Shown: positions 17,432-26,304 of the stretch, piece after piece
Layout of the letters: every line of letters starts with the position of its first letter
How positions within the stretch are numbered: position 1 is the first letter of the stretch
Source: Mobilicoccus massiliensis
GTDB taxonomy: Bacteria > Actinomycetota > Actinomycetes > Actinomycetales > Dermatophilaceae
Direction: 5' to 3'
Length of the DNA stretch: 64,000 bases
Assembly (NCBI RefSeq): GCF_000826525.2
Contig: NZ_LN651331.1
Location: forward strand, 154,322 to 218,321
Notes under the pieces: model-generated
Told to the model about the DNA's origin: nothing
What the model saw: the letters and a program-made list of their open reading frames with translations, nothing else
Database searches by the model: none
Made by a program: the position numbers and the translations under genes

Positions 17432-18520
17432 ATGCACGCCCGACGCGTGGGTTCGTATGCTCCTCTCGCCCGTCGCTCGGTGCTGCCGGCCGGTGCGCTC
17501 GCCCTCGTCCTCGGTCTGAGCGCGTGCGGCGGCGGGCCGACGCCGCCCGGGCTCGATGCGACGGCCCCGCCTCCCAGCGAGGCCGCACTCGTGGCGGCTC
17601 CAGGTTCGAGCCGGTCCTCGACACCGCCGGCGCCGACAGCCTCGACGGAGGCCGGGGGCGCCACCGGCAGCGGGTCGAGCGGGGCGTCCACGGCTGCGCC
17701 CCGACCCGGTGTCGCGGGACGAGTCGCCTCTGCGGCGGCCCGCCTCCGGCGCGAGCGGCCCACCGATGAGGTCCTCACCTCCGCTGCCACGGTGGTCGCC
17801 GGACCGGCGACTGCGGCGAGCCTGCGCGAGGTCGCGGCGGCCGGTGACGAGGCGTGGCGCCGCTGCCGGGCCGTGTGGCCCGCGGCCGAGGACGTCCCGC
17901 CGCTCGTCGTCGTCCTCGCGTCCTCTCCCGAGACCGCGGGCGAGGCTCCCGGCACCCCGACGGGAGCGCGGCCGTCTTCTGCTCCCGTGGAGGCCGTGGC
18001 CACCACCGTCGTCGCCGGCCGTCCGCCCTCGGCGCGGGTCCGGGTGCACCTCGACCCCCGTGGGTGGGCGGCGCTCACCGAGAAGGGGCGTCGCGTCGTG
18101 CTGACACACGAGTGTGTCCACGTGGCCCTCGCGGCTCGCGCCCGGCCGGCCGCACCGGCCTGGCTCGTCGAGGGAACGGCCGAGTACGTCGCCTACCGCG
18201 ACGCGGCGGTGAGGCGCGAGGAGGTGCTCGCCCCGCTGTTCGCACGGGTCGCCCGCGAAGGGGCCCCGGCGTCCTTCCCGGCCGACGCCGACTTCGAGGT
18301 GGGCCACGGCGACCTCACCCAGGTGCTGGGCGCGTACGCCGAGGCCTCGAGCGCGGCCGCCGTCTACGCCGATCTGTACGGCGAACCGGCGCTGCTTCGG
18401 CTCGTCACGACCGGGCCCGGGGCTCCCGGGCCGGGCTCCTTCCGCGAGCTCGAGGCGGTGTTCCTGCCGCAGTGGCGGCACGAACTGCAGCAGGCGGCGT
18501 TGCGTTCCACTCAGCTGTAG
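17432..18520 (+). CDS. Lipoprotein with peptidase-MA-like metalloprotease domain
   Basis: The 362-residue protein has a lipoprotein signal ending GLSAC, a Ser/Thr/Ala/Pro-rich linker (about residues 30-100), and a C-terminal domain with HECVH and, about 25 residues later, WLVEGTAEYVAY. HExxH plus a downstream glutamate is the gluzincin zinc site of the peptidase MA group. It should be anchored on the outer face of the membrane. The ATG at 17432 is preceded by GGAGG at 6-nt spacing. The last 10 bp overlap the end of the convergent acyl-CoA synthetase gene. Confidence 0.82.
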   Translation: MHARRVGSYAPLARRSVLPAGALALVLGLSACGGGPTPPGLDATAPPPSEAALVAAPGSSRSSTPPAPTASTEAGGATGSGSSGASTAAPRPGVAGRVASAAARLRRERPTDEVLTSAATVVAGPATAASLREVAAAGDEAWRRCRAVWPAAEDVPPLVVVLASSPETAGEAPGTPTGARPSSAPVEAVATTVVAGRPPSARVRVHLDPRGWAALTEKGRRVVLTHECVHVALAARARPAAPAWLVEGTAEYVAYRDAAVRREEVLAPLFARVAREGAPASFPADADFEVGHGDLTQVLGAYAEASSAAAVYADLYGEPALLRLVTTGPGAPGPGSFRELEAVFLPQWRHELQQAALRSTQL

Positions 18521-20304
18521 AGGGCTTCGACCTCGCCCGCGAAGTCGCGCAGAATCTCCTTGCGTCGCAGCTTCAGCGACGGGGTGAGGTGGCCGCTGTC
18601 CTCGGTGAAGTCGCCGGGGATGATGCGGAACTTGCGAATGCTCTCGGCCCGGCTCACGGTGGCGTTCGCGCGGTCGACGGCCATCTGGATGTGCTCGCGC
18701 ACCATCGGGTCGGTGAGGCACAGCTCGGGTGTGAGGTCGGGGCGCCCGTGCGAGGTGGCCCAGGATTCGAGCATGTCGGTGTCGATGGTGAGGAGGGCAC
18801 CGACGAAGGGGCGTCCGTCCCCGACGACGACGGCCTGTGAGACGAGGGGGTGCGCGCGGACGACGTCCTCGAGTCCCGAGGGCGCGACGTTCTTGCCGCC
18901 GGCGGTGACGATGATCTCCTTCTTGCGGCCGGTGATCGAGAGGAACCCGTCCTCGTCGATGTTGCCGAGGTCGCCGGTGCGCAGCCAGCCGTCGTCGGTG
19001 AAGGCGGCACGGGTCGCCTCGGGATCGCCGCGGTATCCGCGAAAGACGCCCTCGCCGCACACGAGCAACTCGCCGTCCTCGTCGATCCGCATCCCGACGC
19101 CCGGGATCGGTAGCCCGACGGCCCCGATGCGCAGGTTGTCGGGCGTGCCGACCGCGACGGGGGCTGTGGTCTCGGTGAGGCCGTATCCCTCGAGCACCGT
19201 GATACCGACGCCCCGGAAGAAGTGGCCGAGCCGCTCGCCCAGCGGAGCGCCGCCGGAGACCGCCCAGCGGATGTGTCCGCCGAGGCGCGCTCGAAGTCGG
19301 CGGTAGACGAGCCGCTCCATCACGGCGTGCGCCACCCGCACTCGCAGGGAGGGCCCGCGGGGCTCGTCGAGGGCTCGGCTGTAGGCGATGGCGGTGCGGG
19401 TGGCCCGCGTGAAGATTCCTCCCTTGCCGTCGTTGCGCGCGCTCTGGTCGGCCGCGTTGTAGACCTTCTCGAACACGCGGGGAACCGCGAGGAGGAACGT
19501 CGGGCGGAACGCCTGGAGGTCGCCCGTGAGGTTCTTGATGTCCGGCGCATGCCCGACGCGCATCATCGCGTCGACGGCGACCACCTCGATGAGGCGCGCG
19601 AACACGTGCGCCAACGGCAGGAACAGCAGCACCGAGGCGTCCTCGGGCCCGACGATGACGTCGAGCTCGACGCAGATGTTGTCGGAGAGGTCCATGAAAT
19701 TGCCGTGGGTGAGCTCACACCCCTTGGGGCGGCCGGTGGTGCCCGAGGTGTAGATCACGGTCGCGAGATCGGTGCGGTCACGCCCCGCGGTGCGCGCGGC
19801 GAGCGTCGCGTCGTCGACGTCGGCACCGGCCGCGAGCAGATCCTCCAGTCCGCCACCCTCGATCGACCACACGTGCTCGAGATCGGGGCAGTCGTCGCGG
19901 ACCTGCGCGGCCACTGCGGCGTGGGTCTCGTTCTCGACGAGAAGGGCCCGCGTGCCCGTGTCCTGCAGGATCCACTTCAACTGCCCGGCCGAGGACGTCT
20001 CGTACACCGGCACGGGCACGGCTCCGGCCGTCCACAGGGCGAAATCGGCGAGGGTCCACTCGTATCGGGTGCGGCTCATGATCGCGACCCGGTCACCGGC
20101 CTCGATGCCCGCGGCGACGAACCCCTTGGCGAGTCGGGCGACCTCGTCGGCGAATCCACGCGCGGTGACATCGCGCCACCCGTCGTCGCCCTTCACGGAG
20201 AAGACGACACGGTCGGGACGCCGCGCGGCGCCTCGCACGGGCAGATCGGCCAGGGTCCCCTGCGTCGTGGGCGGGACGACCGGCGGGCTGATCGATTCGC
20301 GCAT
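18511..20304 (-). CDS. AMP-dependent long-chain acyl-CoA synthetase
   Basis: This 597-residue enzyme activates fatty acids through an acyl-adenylate to acyl-CoA. It carries the P-loop-like YTSGTTGRPKGCELTHGN, the VLEGYGLTETTAPV motif, GWLRTGDLG and KKEIIVTAGGKNVAPS, in family order. It is closest in style and position to the FadD15 group (Rv2187). The ATG at 20302-20304 has AGAGGAACC in front; an upstream in-frame start (20364) would add only 20 low-complexity residues. It is divergent from the SRPBCC gene, 89 bp away. Confidence 0.93.
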   Translation of the reverse strand: MRESISPPVVPPTTQGTLADLPVRGAARRPDRVVFSVKGDDGWRDVTARGFADEVARLAKGFVAAGIEAGDRVAIMSRTRYEWTLADFALWTAGAVPVPVYETSSAGQLKWILQDTGTRALLVENETHAAVAAQVRDDCPDLEHVWSIEGGGLEDLLAAGADVDDATLAARTAGRDRTDLATVIYTSGTTGRPKGCELTHGNFMDLSDNICVELDVIVGPEDASVLLFLPLAHVFARLIEVVAVDAMMRVGHAPDIKNLTGDLQAFRPTFLLAVPRVFEKVYNAADQSARNDGKGGIFTRATRTAIAYSRALDEPRGPSLRVRVAHAVMERLVYRRLRARLGGHIRWAVSGGAPLGERLGHFFRGVGITVLEGYGLTETTAPVAVGTPDNLRIGAVGLPIPGVGMRIDEDGELLVCGEGVFRGYRGDPEATRAAFTDDGWLRTGDLGNIDEDGFLSITGRKKEIIVTAGGKNVAPSGLEDVVRAHPLVSQAVVVGDGRPFVGALLTIDTDMLESWATSHGRPDLTPELCLTDPMVREHIQMAVDRANATVSRAESIRKFRIIPGDFTEDSGHLTPSLKLRRKEILRDFAGEVEALYS

Positions 20305-20381
20305 CGGTTCCTCTTCACGCGGGGGAGTGGATGAGGCCGGACGGCTCCGACGTCGCGTCACCATACCGGCGCGCCGGTGGA

Positions 20382-20387
20382 TAGCCT
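20382..20387 (+). promoter_or_regulatory. -10 box, leaderless SRPBCC gene
   Basis: TAGCCT is 6 nt before the ATG, with no ribosome site. Transcription should begin at or beside the A of the start codon. This promoter would drive the coupled run of four genes to 23186. Confidence 0.55.
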
Positions 20388-20393
20388 ACGGTC

Positions 20394-20837
20394 ATGCCGT
20401 CACGCACCGAGGAGTCCATCCGCATCGACGCACCCCCGGGTGAGGTGCTGGACGTCGTCGCCGATGTCGAGTCCTACCCCGAGTGGTCGGCGGGGATGCG
20501 GGAGGTCACGGTGCTCACCGAGGACGAGGAGTCGTGGCCGCTGCAGGTCGAGTTCCTCGTCGACGCGGGGTTCTCCAGCGAGCGCTACACCCTCGACTAC
20601 ACGTGGGACGTCGACGTAGACGGGGCGGGCACGGTCTCGTGGACGCTGGCGCGCTCCGACGCTCTCAAAGCGCTCGACGGTAGCTACGTCATCGCTCCCG
20701 ACGGTGACGGCACCCTCGTCACCTACACGATGTCGGTCGAGACCGCGATGAAGGTGCCGGGGATGCTGCGTCGCAAGGCCGAGCAGAAGATCGTCTCGAC
20801 GGCGCTCACGGGCCTCAAGCAGCGCGTCGAGGGATGA
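20394..20837 (+). CDS. SRPBCC/polyketide cyclase-like lipid-binding protein
   Basis: A 147-residue START-like fold: IRIDAPPGEVLDVVADVESYPEWSAGM at the N-terminus is the typical SRPBCC opening, and the long C-terminal helix is RRKAEQKIVSTALTGLKQRVEG. Such proteins bind hydrophobic ligands in a deep cavity. Position between an acyl-CoA synthetase and downstream lipid genes matches Rv2185c in M. tuberculosis. The ligand is unknown. The stop overlaps the ATG of the next gene (ATGA). Confidence 0.87.
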   Translation: MPSRTEESIRIDAPPGEVLDVVADVESYPEWSAGMREVTVLTEDEESWPLQVEFLVDAGFSSERYTLDYTWDVDVDGAGTVSWTLARSDALKALDGSYVIAPDGDGTLVTYTMSVETAMKVPGMLRRKAEQKIVSTALTGLKQRVEG

Positions 20838-21268
20838 GCGGCGAGGGGGCCTCGGCCGTCGAGCGCGAGGCCGAGCTGCTCGCCGAGGCGTTGGGCCGGG
20901 CCTGGGGGCGTGAGGCCGGCCCGACGGATACGAACGAGACGGACGAGGCCAACGGCACGCCTGATGGCCGCGCGACGGTGGCGTCGCGCTGGATCCAGGA
21001 GCGCGGGCCCGAGCTGCTGCGTAACCTCGCCGACGCGACTGCCCTCGTCTCCGACGGGTTGCGAGTCCTCGCCGACCACGTCGAGGAGGCTGGGGCCGAG
21101 AGCCGGGCGCGATCCGCGCAAGGCGAGCCGGGGGAGCGACCGGAGGGGCGGCAGGAGGAGTGGCCGCCGCGGCCAGGCCCGTGGCGTTCACCGCATCCGC
21201 AGGGTCTGGGGGATCCGCAAGATCGACAAGATCGACACGTGCAGGAGCGATACGAGGAGCAGGCATGA
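20834..21268 (+). CDS. Uncharacterised helical protein in ROK kinase operon
   Basis: I do not recognise this 144-residue protein. The first two thirds look helical (EREAELLAEALGRAWGRE; ERGPELLRNLADATALVSDG) and the last third is Pro/Arg/Gln-rich low-complexity sequence. It starts on the stop of the SRPBCC gene and its own stop overlaps the ATG of the first ROK kinase, so four genes are coupled in a row. The coupling at both ends argues that the whole frame is translated even though the tail looks poorly constrained. Confidence 0.65.
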   Translation: MSGEGASAVEREAELLAEALGRAWGREAGPTDTNETDEANGTPDGRATVASRWIQERGPELLRNLADATALVSDGLRVLADHVEEAGAESRARSAQGEPGERPEGRQEEWPPRPGPWRSPHPQGLGDPQDRQDRHVQERYEEQA

Positions 21269-22215
21269 TCACGGTGGGACTCGACATCGGCGGCACGAAG
21301 ATCCTCGGTGCGCTCGTCGAGGAGGACGGCACGATCCTGACGCGCGGACGCCGGGACACGCCGGCGCAGGATCCCGCGGGCATCGTCGCGGCGGCGGCGG
21401 ATCTCACCGCCGAACTCGCCGCCGACCACGATGTGGCCGGGGCCGGGGTGGCCGTGGCCGGCTTTCTCGATCGGGCGCGGGAACGGGTGCTGTTCGCGCC
21501 CAACGTCGCCTGGCGCGACGAGCCCCTGCGGGCACGGCTCGCCGACCTCGTGGGGCTGCCCGTCGTACTCGAGAACGACGCCAACGCCGCGACGTGGGGC
21601 GAGTTCGTCCACGGCACCGCGGCGGAGGCGAACGACCTGCTCTTCCTCACGATCGGCACGGGGGTCGGCGGCGGGATCGTCACCGACGGTGCTCTCCTGC
21701 GTGGGGCGTTCGGTGTCGGGGCCGAGGTCGGGCACATCCGCGTCGTGCCCGACGGCCGGTTGTGCGGGTGCGGAGTGCACGGCTGCCTGGAGCAGTACGC
21801 GTCGGGGACGGCGCTGCTTCGGTCGGCCCGCCGGCTCGTGGACTCCGGGGCGCCCGAGGCGGCCGTCCTCACCGAGATGTGCGGCGGCGATCCCTCCGCG
21901 TTGACGGGGCAGGACATCACCGCGGCCGCGATGGAGAAGGACCCGGCGTCGATCGGTCTCATCGCGGAGCTCGGACGATGGATCGGCGCGGGCGCCGCGT
22001 CGCTGACCGCCGTGCTCGACCCCGAGATCATCCTCATCGGCGGTGGCGTCTCGACGGCGGGTGACCTGCTGCTCGAGCCGGCGCGCGAGGCGTTCGCCGA
22101 GAACATCACCGGACGCGGATTCCGCCCCTACGGCACGATGCTCTTCGCCGGCCTGCTCGACGACGCCGGGGTCATGGGCGCCGCCGCCCTCGCGAGGGAG
22201 GCGGGCCGCCGGTGA
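21265..22215 (+). CDS. ROK-family sugar kinase (glucokinase-like), first copy
   Basis: This 316-residue ROK protein has the ATP-binding start VGLDIGGTKILGALV, the catalytic LENDANAATWGE, IGTGVGGG, and the ROK zinc motif CGCGVHGCLEQYASG. ROK kinases phosphorylate glucose or related hexoses. There is no N-terminal helix-turn-helix, so it is an enzyme rather than a repressor. It is followed with a 4-bp overlap by a second ROK gene of similar length. Glucokinase activity is likely; substrate differences between the pair cannot be read. Confidence 0.9.
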   Translation: MITVGLDIGGTKILGALVEEDGTILTRGRRDTPAQDPAGIVAAAADLTAELAADHDVAGAGVAVAGFLDRARERVLFAPNVAWRDEPLRARLADLVGLPVVLENDANAATWGEFVHGTAAEANDLLFLTIGTGVGGGIVTDGALLRGAFGVGAEVGHIRVVPDGRLCGCGVHGCLEQYASGTALLRSARRLVDSGAPEAAVLTEMCGGDPSALTGQDITAAAMEKDPASIGLIAELGRWIGAGAASLTAVLDPEIILIGGGVSTAGDLLLEPAREAFAENITGRGFRPYGTMLFAGLLDDAGVMGAAALAREAGRR

Positions 22216-23186
22216 ACGACGAACTGGCGATCGGTGTCGACATCGGCGGCACCAAGGTGGCCGCGGGACTGGTCGACGCCGAGGGTGTCATCCTGCACCG
22301 CACCCGGCGCGACACCCCGGATCGTTCGAGCAGCCCGCGGGTGGTGGAGGACACGATCACCGACGCCGTGAACGAGCTGCTGGCCTGGGCCGACGGTGAG
22401 GGCCGTGAGGTCGAGGCCGTCGGCATCGGTGCCGCAGGGTTCGTGGGCGCCGACCGGGGGACGGTCGTCTTCGCACCGCATCTGTCGTGGCGCGACGAGC
22501 CGCTGCGCGACTCCCTCGGTGGGCGCATCGGCCGACCCATCACGGTCGACAACGACGCGAACGCGGCCGCCTGGGCCGAATCCCGCTTCGGCGCGGCTCG
22601 CGACGAGAGCCACGTCGTCATGATCACCCTCGGCACCGGCATCGGTGGCGCGCTGATCATCGAGAACGAGTTGCGGCGCGGCCAGTTCGGCATCGCCGGA
22701 GAGTTCGGGCACATGCAGGTCGTGCCCGACGGCATCCGTTGCGAGTGCGGCAACCGCGGCTGTTGGGAGCAGTACGCGAGCGGCAACGCGCTCGTCCGGG
22801 AGGCCCGCGGCCTCATGACGGCGCGCTCGCCCGTCGCGCAGGATCTGCTCGCGCGGGTGCACGGCGATCCGTCCCGGCTCGCCGGCCCGCTCGTCACCGA
22901 GGCGGCCCGGGAGGGCGATCCCACCGCCCGGGAGCTGCTCGCCGAGATCGGCCACTGGCTCGGGGTGGGGATCGCCGGGCTCGCGGCGGCCTTCGACCCG
23001 GGGATCTTCGTCATCGGCGGCGGCGTGAGCGCGGCGGGGGAACTGCTCATCGAGCCCGCCCGCGAGAGCTACCGCCGACGCCTACCCGGGCGCGGGTACC
23101 GTCCCGAGGCGCGCATCGTCGAGGCCGCCCTCGGGCCCGATGCCGGGCTCATCGGCGCCGCCGACCTCGCCCGCGGGGGGACCTGA
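22212..23186 (+). CDS. ROK-family sugar kinase (glucokinase-like), second copy
   Basis: This 324-residue paralogue of the preceding gene shares VDIGGTKVAAGLV, SWRDEPLRDSL, VDNDANAAAWAE, LGTGIGGA and CECGNRGCWEQYASG. All ROK active-site and zinc residues are kept, so both copies should be active. The GTG start overlaps the stop of the first copy (GTGA). Divergence between the two is substantial, so the duplication is old. The operon ends 21 bp before the convergent Pro-rich membrane protein gene. Confidence 0.9.
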   Translation: MNDELAIGVDIGGTKVAAGLVDAEGVILHRTRRDTPDRSSSPRVVEDTITDAVNELLAWADGEGREVEAVGIGAAGFVGADRGTVVFAPHLSWRDEPLRDSLGGRIGRPITVDNDANAAAWAESRFGAARDESHVVMITLGTGIGGALIIENELRRGQFGIAGEFGHMQVVPDGIRCECGNRGCWEQYASGNALVREARGLMTARSPVAQDLLARVHGDPSRLAGPLVTEAAREGDPTARELLAEIGHWLGVGIAGLAAAFDPGIFVIGGGVSAAGELLIEPARESYRRRLPGRGYRPEARIVEAALGPDAGLIGAADLARGGT

Positions 23187-23206
23187 GCTCGATCCTGCAC
23201 GATGGG

Positions 23207-23833
23207 TCAGACGCGGGCTCCGTCGTCGTCATCGTCGGGGTCACGATCGTGGGGCTGGCGCAGCACCAGCGTGACGAATCCCGCGATGGTGAGCGCACCC
23301 GCGGCCCACATCTGTCGGTGCTCGGTGGGCGTGACGAACACGAGGTAGAGCAGCCACAGCGGCCCGCCCACGAGACCGACGAGCGCGAGGTAGAACGACC
23401 AGTCGGTGAGCACCGGCGGCAGTGGTGAGGGCGGCGGGGGGACGAACCCCTCCTCGTCGTCGTCCTCCGGCGGAACGTGCTGCCGCCACGCAGCGGTCTC
23501 GGCCGGCTGGGGCATCGGCTCGTGTGCCGGGGTCGCGCCGGACGTCGGAGACACGTCGGACGTCGGGGAGGCCTCGGACGTGGGAGAGACATCGGACGCC
23601 GGGAAGACATCGGATACCGGGGGCGAGTCCGCCGACGAGGCGTCGGCCGACGAGGGGTCGTGCCCCGCCGCGGGGTCGCGCGGTCGCGGTGATGCGGGGT
23701 CGAGAGGCGGTGCCGGCCGTTCGGTCGAAGCGCCTGCTCGAGCCTCGTCGGGCGGGTCGTCCCAGCGGGCGACGATGTCGGCGAACAGCGCGTCGATGTC
23801 GTCGCGTTCACCGCCGCCGGGGCTCGTCGTCAT
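23207..23833 (-). CDS. Pro/Ser/Asp-rich two-helix membrane protein
   Basis: The 208-residue protein begins with an acidic segment (RDDIDALFADIVARWDDPP), has a long Pro/Ser/Thr linker with six-residue repeats of the SDVSPT type (about residues 69-98), a PPEDDDEEGFVPPPPSPLPP stretch, and two C-terminal membrane helices (FYLALVGLVGGPLWLLYLVF; GALTIAGFVTLVLR). The N-terminal disordered region is on one face of the membrane. I do not know its function; similar proteins occur near plsC in actinobacteria. A GGGAGG site supports the ATG. Confidence 0.75.
   Translation of the reverse strand: MTTSPGGGERDDIDALFADIVARWDDPPDEARAGASTERPAPPLDPASPRPRDPAAGHDPSSADASSADSPPVSDVFPASDVSPTSEASPTSDVSPTSGATPAHEPMPQPAETAAWRQHVPPEDDDEEGFVPPPPSPLPPVLTDWSFYLALVGLVGGPLWLLYLVFVTPTEHRQMWAAGALTIAGFVTLVLRQPHDRDPDDDDDGARV
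23539..23628. repeat. Five 18-bp units coding a six-residue repeat
   Basis: Five imperfect 18-bp units begin CGGACGTC or a variant of it. On the minus strand they encode SDVSPT-like hexapeptides within the Pro-rich membrane protein. The period is a multiple of three, so unit number can change without shifting the frame. Confidence 0.8.
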
Positions 23834-24017
23834 CGTGCACCTCCCACCGGGTCGATTCTTGCAGAGACCATCTCTCGGCGGGCGGCCGCGGTGCACCCCC
23901 GTCCCCTCGTGGTCGCGCCACCACTCCGTCGCCACCGCACCGCCACTCCATCGCCACGACATCGGGCGTCGCCGCGCTCTCGATTGATCGCTCGGCGCGC
24001 TCCGGAGTTCCGTACCG

Positions 24018-24023
24018 TAGAGT
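24018..24023 (+). promoter_or_regulatory. Possible plsC operon -10 box
   Basis: TAGAGT lies 26 nt before the plsC ATG, in the 216-bp gap between the divergent Pro-rich protein and plsC. A -35 box is not clear. The gene itself has a normal ribosome site (AGGAGG). Confidence 0.35.
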
Positions 24024-24049
24024 CTGCCCGGCCGATCAGGAGGTTCTCG

Positions 24050-25042
24050 ATGTTGTACTGGTTCTTCAAACTGGTCCTCATCGGACCCGTGCTGCGCCTG
24101 CTGTTCCGCCCGTGGGTGGAGGGGGCCGAGAACGTTCCCGCGCACGGCCCGGCCATCCTCGCGAGCAACCATCTCTCGTTCAGCGATTCGATCTTCCTGC
24201 CGCTCATGTGCCCGCGGCGGATCACGTTTCCGGCCAAGAGCGACTACTTCACCCAGCCGGGGCTGATCGGCCGACTCAAGGCCGCGTTCTTCCGCGGCAC
24301 GGGGCAGATCCCCATCGACCGCTCCGGCGGAGCCGCGAGCCAGGTGGCGATGGACGCGGGTCTGGCGGTGCTGCGCCGGGGCGAGTTGTTCGGCATCTAC
24401 CCCGAGGGCACGCGGTCTCCCGACGGCCGCCTCTACCGGGGCAAGACCGGCATCGCCAGGCTCGCCCTGAAGGCCGGGGTCCCCGTCGTCCCGGTGGCGA
24501 TGATCGACACCGACAAGGCTCAGCCGACCGGCCAGAAGATTCCGAGGATCATGCGGGTGGGGATGCGCTTCGGCGAGCCGATGGACTTCTCGCAGTACGC
24601 CGGGCAGGCCGGAGATCGCGAGGTGCTCCGTCGCGTCACCGACGAGATCATGGCGGCGCTCGCGAGGCTGTCGGGTCAGGAGTACGTCGACGAGTACGCG
24701 GCCACGGTCAAGGCACGCCTCGCCGCCCAGGCCAAGGAGCAGCTCGCCGCCAAGGCGGAGCACCTCGTGGCGGCGGCCAAGGCCGAAGGAGCACAGGCGC
24801 AGGCACGGGCCCAGGCCACTGCGGAGAACCTCGTCAACACGGCCAAGGCCGAGGGTGCGCAGGCGCAGGCGCGGGCCGAGGAGCTCATCGCCGCGGCCCG
24901 CGAGGAGGTCCAGCGACGGCGGGCCGCGCGTGCGGAGGACGCCGACCGTGCTCCCGGAGCTCGTGGAGCCGCCGGCGCCTCGACGCCCGACTCCGCAGAT
25001 TCGGGCGACGCACCGCCTCCTGCGACCCCGCCCGCGGGATGA
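24050..25042 (+). CDS. plsC: 1-acylglycerol-3-phosphate acyltransferase with Ala-rich tail
   Basis: The first 215 residues form a PlsC-type acyltransferase that makes phosphatidic acid at the membrane: NHLSFSDS is the NHx4D catalytic motif, RGTGQIPIDR and YPEGTRSPDG are the glycerophosphate-binding blocks, and PVVPVAMI follows. The remaining 100 or so residues are unusual: an Ala/Gln/Lys/Glu-rich helical stretch with a duplicated AKAEGAQAQARA unit, then a basic and Pro-rich end. AGGAGG precedes the ATG. The stop overlaps the histidine kinase start (ATGA). Confidence 0.92.
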   Translation: MLYWFFKLVLIGPVLRLLFRPWVEGAENVPAHGPAILASNHLSFSDSIFLPLMCPRRITFPAKSDYFTQPGLIGRLKAAFFRGTGQIPIDRSGGAASQVAMDAGLAVLRRGELFGIYPEGTRSPDGRLYRGKTGIARLALKAGVPVVPVAMIDTDKAQPTGQKIPRIMRVGMRFGEPMDFSQYAGQAGDREVLRRVTDEIMAALARLSGQEYVDEYAATVKARLAAQAKEQLAAKAEHLVAAAKAEGAQAQARAQATAENLVNTAKAEGAQAQARAEELIAAAREEVQRRRAARAEDADRAPGARGAAGASTPDSADSGDAPPPATPPAG

Positions 25043-26304
25043 CGCCCGGGCGGTGGATGCCGTCCGTCGCGGAGGCGTCGACGGCGGACCCGGCGGACGC
25101 GCGCGTCATCCTCGCGTTCTGGTCGGCGCTCGATCTGCTGCGCCCGCTGGTGTTGATCTACGTCGTGCATCAGTACGTCGGTCGCCTCGAGCAGGTCGAG
25201 CATCCGGCCGTGGGCTGGACGATCCTCGCGGTGCTCGCCGCCTGGACCCTCGCCACGCTGTTCGTCCGTCGACGCACGGCGGGGTGGCTCGCCGTCGAGC
25301 TCGCGATCGGCGTGGGCGGCATCCTCGCCTCGGGCTGGACGGATTCGACCGCGGTCATCGAGGCGGGGGCGCCGACGGTGCCGGGCATGTGGCCCTCGGC
25401 GACCGTACTGTCGTGGGCCGTGCTCGGCGGCCCACTGGGCGGTACCTGCGCGGCCCTCGCCATCGCGATCGCCGACCTCGTGCTCGTGCGCACGCCGAAC
25501 GCGATCACCTTTCACAACATCGTCATCCTGCTGCTGCTCGGCTCGCTCGTCGGCTACTGCGCCGAGCTCGTGCGCGAGGGACACCGCATCGCGCAGGAGG
25601 CCGAGGCCGTGCGGGCGCGGGCGCTCGAACGGGAGCGGCTGGCGCGCAGCGTCCACGACGGGGTGCTGCAGGCGCTGAGCTTCGTCCACCGCCGCGGCCT
25701 CGAGATCGGCGGCGAGACCGGTGAACTCGGCCGATTGGCCGCCGAGCAGGAGCGCAACCTGCGTGAGCTCCTCCGCGTGCCCGTCGATCCCGTTGCACGC
25801 TCGTCCCGAACCGGTGAGGCCGACGGCGGCACGGCCGATCTCGCCCTGCTGCTCACCGCCCACGCGGGCGATCGGGTCAGCGTCGTCGACACCGGTGATC
25901 GTGTCGTCATGCCTCGCGGCCGTGCCCGAGAGATCGACGCAGCCGTGACGGCGGCGCTCGACAACGTCGAACGGCACGCCGGCCCGCAGGCCCGCGCCTG
26001 GATCCTGCTCGAGCGCCTCGGCTCCGAGGTGGTCGTCACCGTTCGCGACAACGGGGTCGGCATACCGCCGGGGCGGCTGGCGCAGGCTCGCGACGAGGGG
26101 CGTCTGGGAGTGTGCTCGAGCATCGTCAGCCGGATGCGTGATCTCGGCGGCCGGGCCGACATCACGTCCTCCGGCAGCGGCACGCAGGTCGTGCTGCGGG
26201 CGCCGGTGTCCGCACCCGCGGGCACCTCCGAGCCGCTGGGGAGTGCCGGGGGCGTCGAGCAGGGGCAGCAGGTCGAGACCCACGAGAGGAAGAGGACCGG
26301 ATGA
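25039..26304 (+). CDS. Sensor histidine kinase, NarL/HisKA_3 type
   Basis: This 421-residue kinase has an N-terminal membrane module of about five helices (residues 30-170), a short coiled segment, the HisKA_3 motif ARSVHDGVLQ with phospho-acceptor His206, and an ATPase domain with ALDNVERHA (N box), VRDNGVGIPPG (G1) and GSGTQVVL (G2). No extracellular domain of note is present, so it probably senses the membrane itself. It is coupled to plsC upstream and to its response regulator downstream, both by ATGA overlaps. A link between phospholipid synthesis and this sensor is suggested by the operon. Confidence 0.9.
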   Translation: MTPGRWMPSVAEASTADPADARVILAFWSALDLLRPLVLIYVVHQYVGRLEQVEHPAVGWTILAVLAAWTLATLFVRRRTAGWLAVELAIGVGGILASGWTDSTAVIEAGAPTVPGMWPSATVLSWAVLGGPLGGTCAALAIAIADLVLVRTPNAITFHNIVILLLLGSLVGYCAELVREGHRIAQEAEAVRARALERERLARSVHDGVLQALSFVHRRGLEIGGETGELGRLAAEQERNLRELLRVPVDPVARSSRTGEADGGTADLALLLTAHAGDRVSVVDTGDRVVMPRGRAREIDAAVTAALDNVERHAGPQARAWILLERLGSEVVVTVRDNGVGIPPGRLAQARDEGRLGVCSSIVSRMRDLGGRADITSSGSGTQVVLRAPVSAPAGTSEPLGSAGGVEQGQQVETHERKRTG

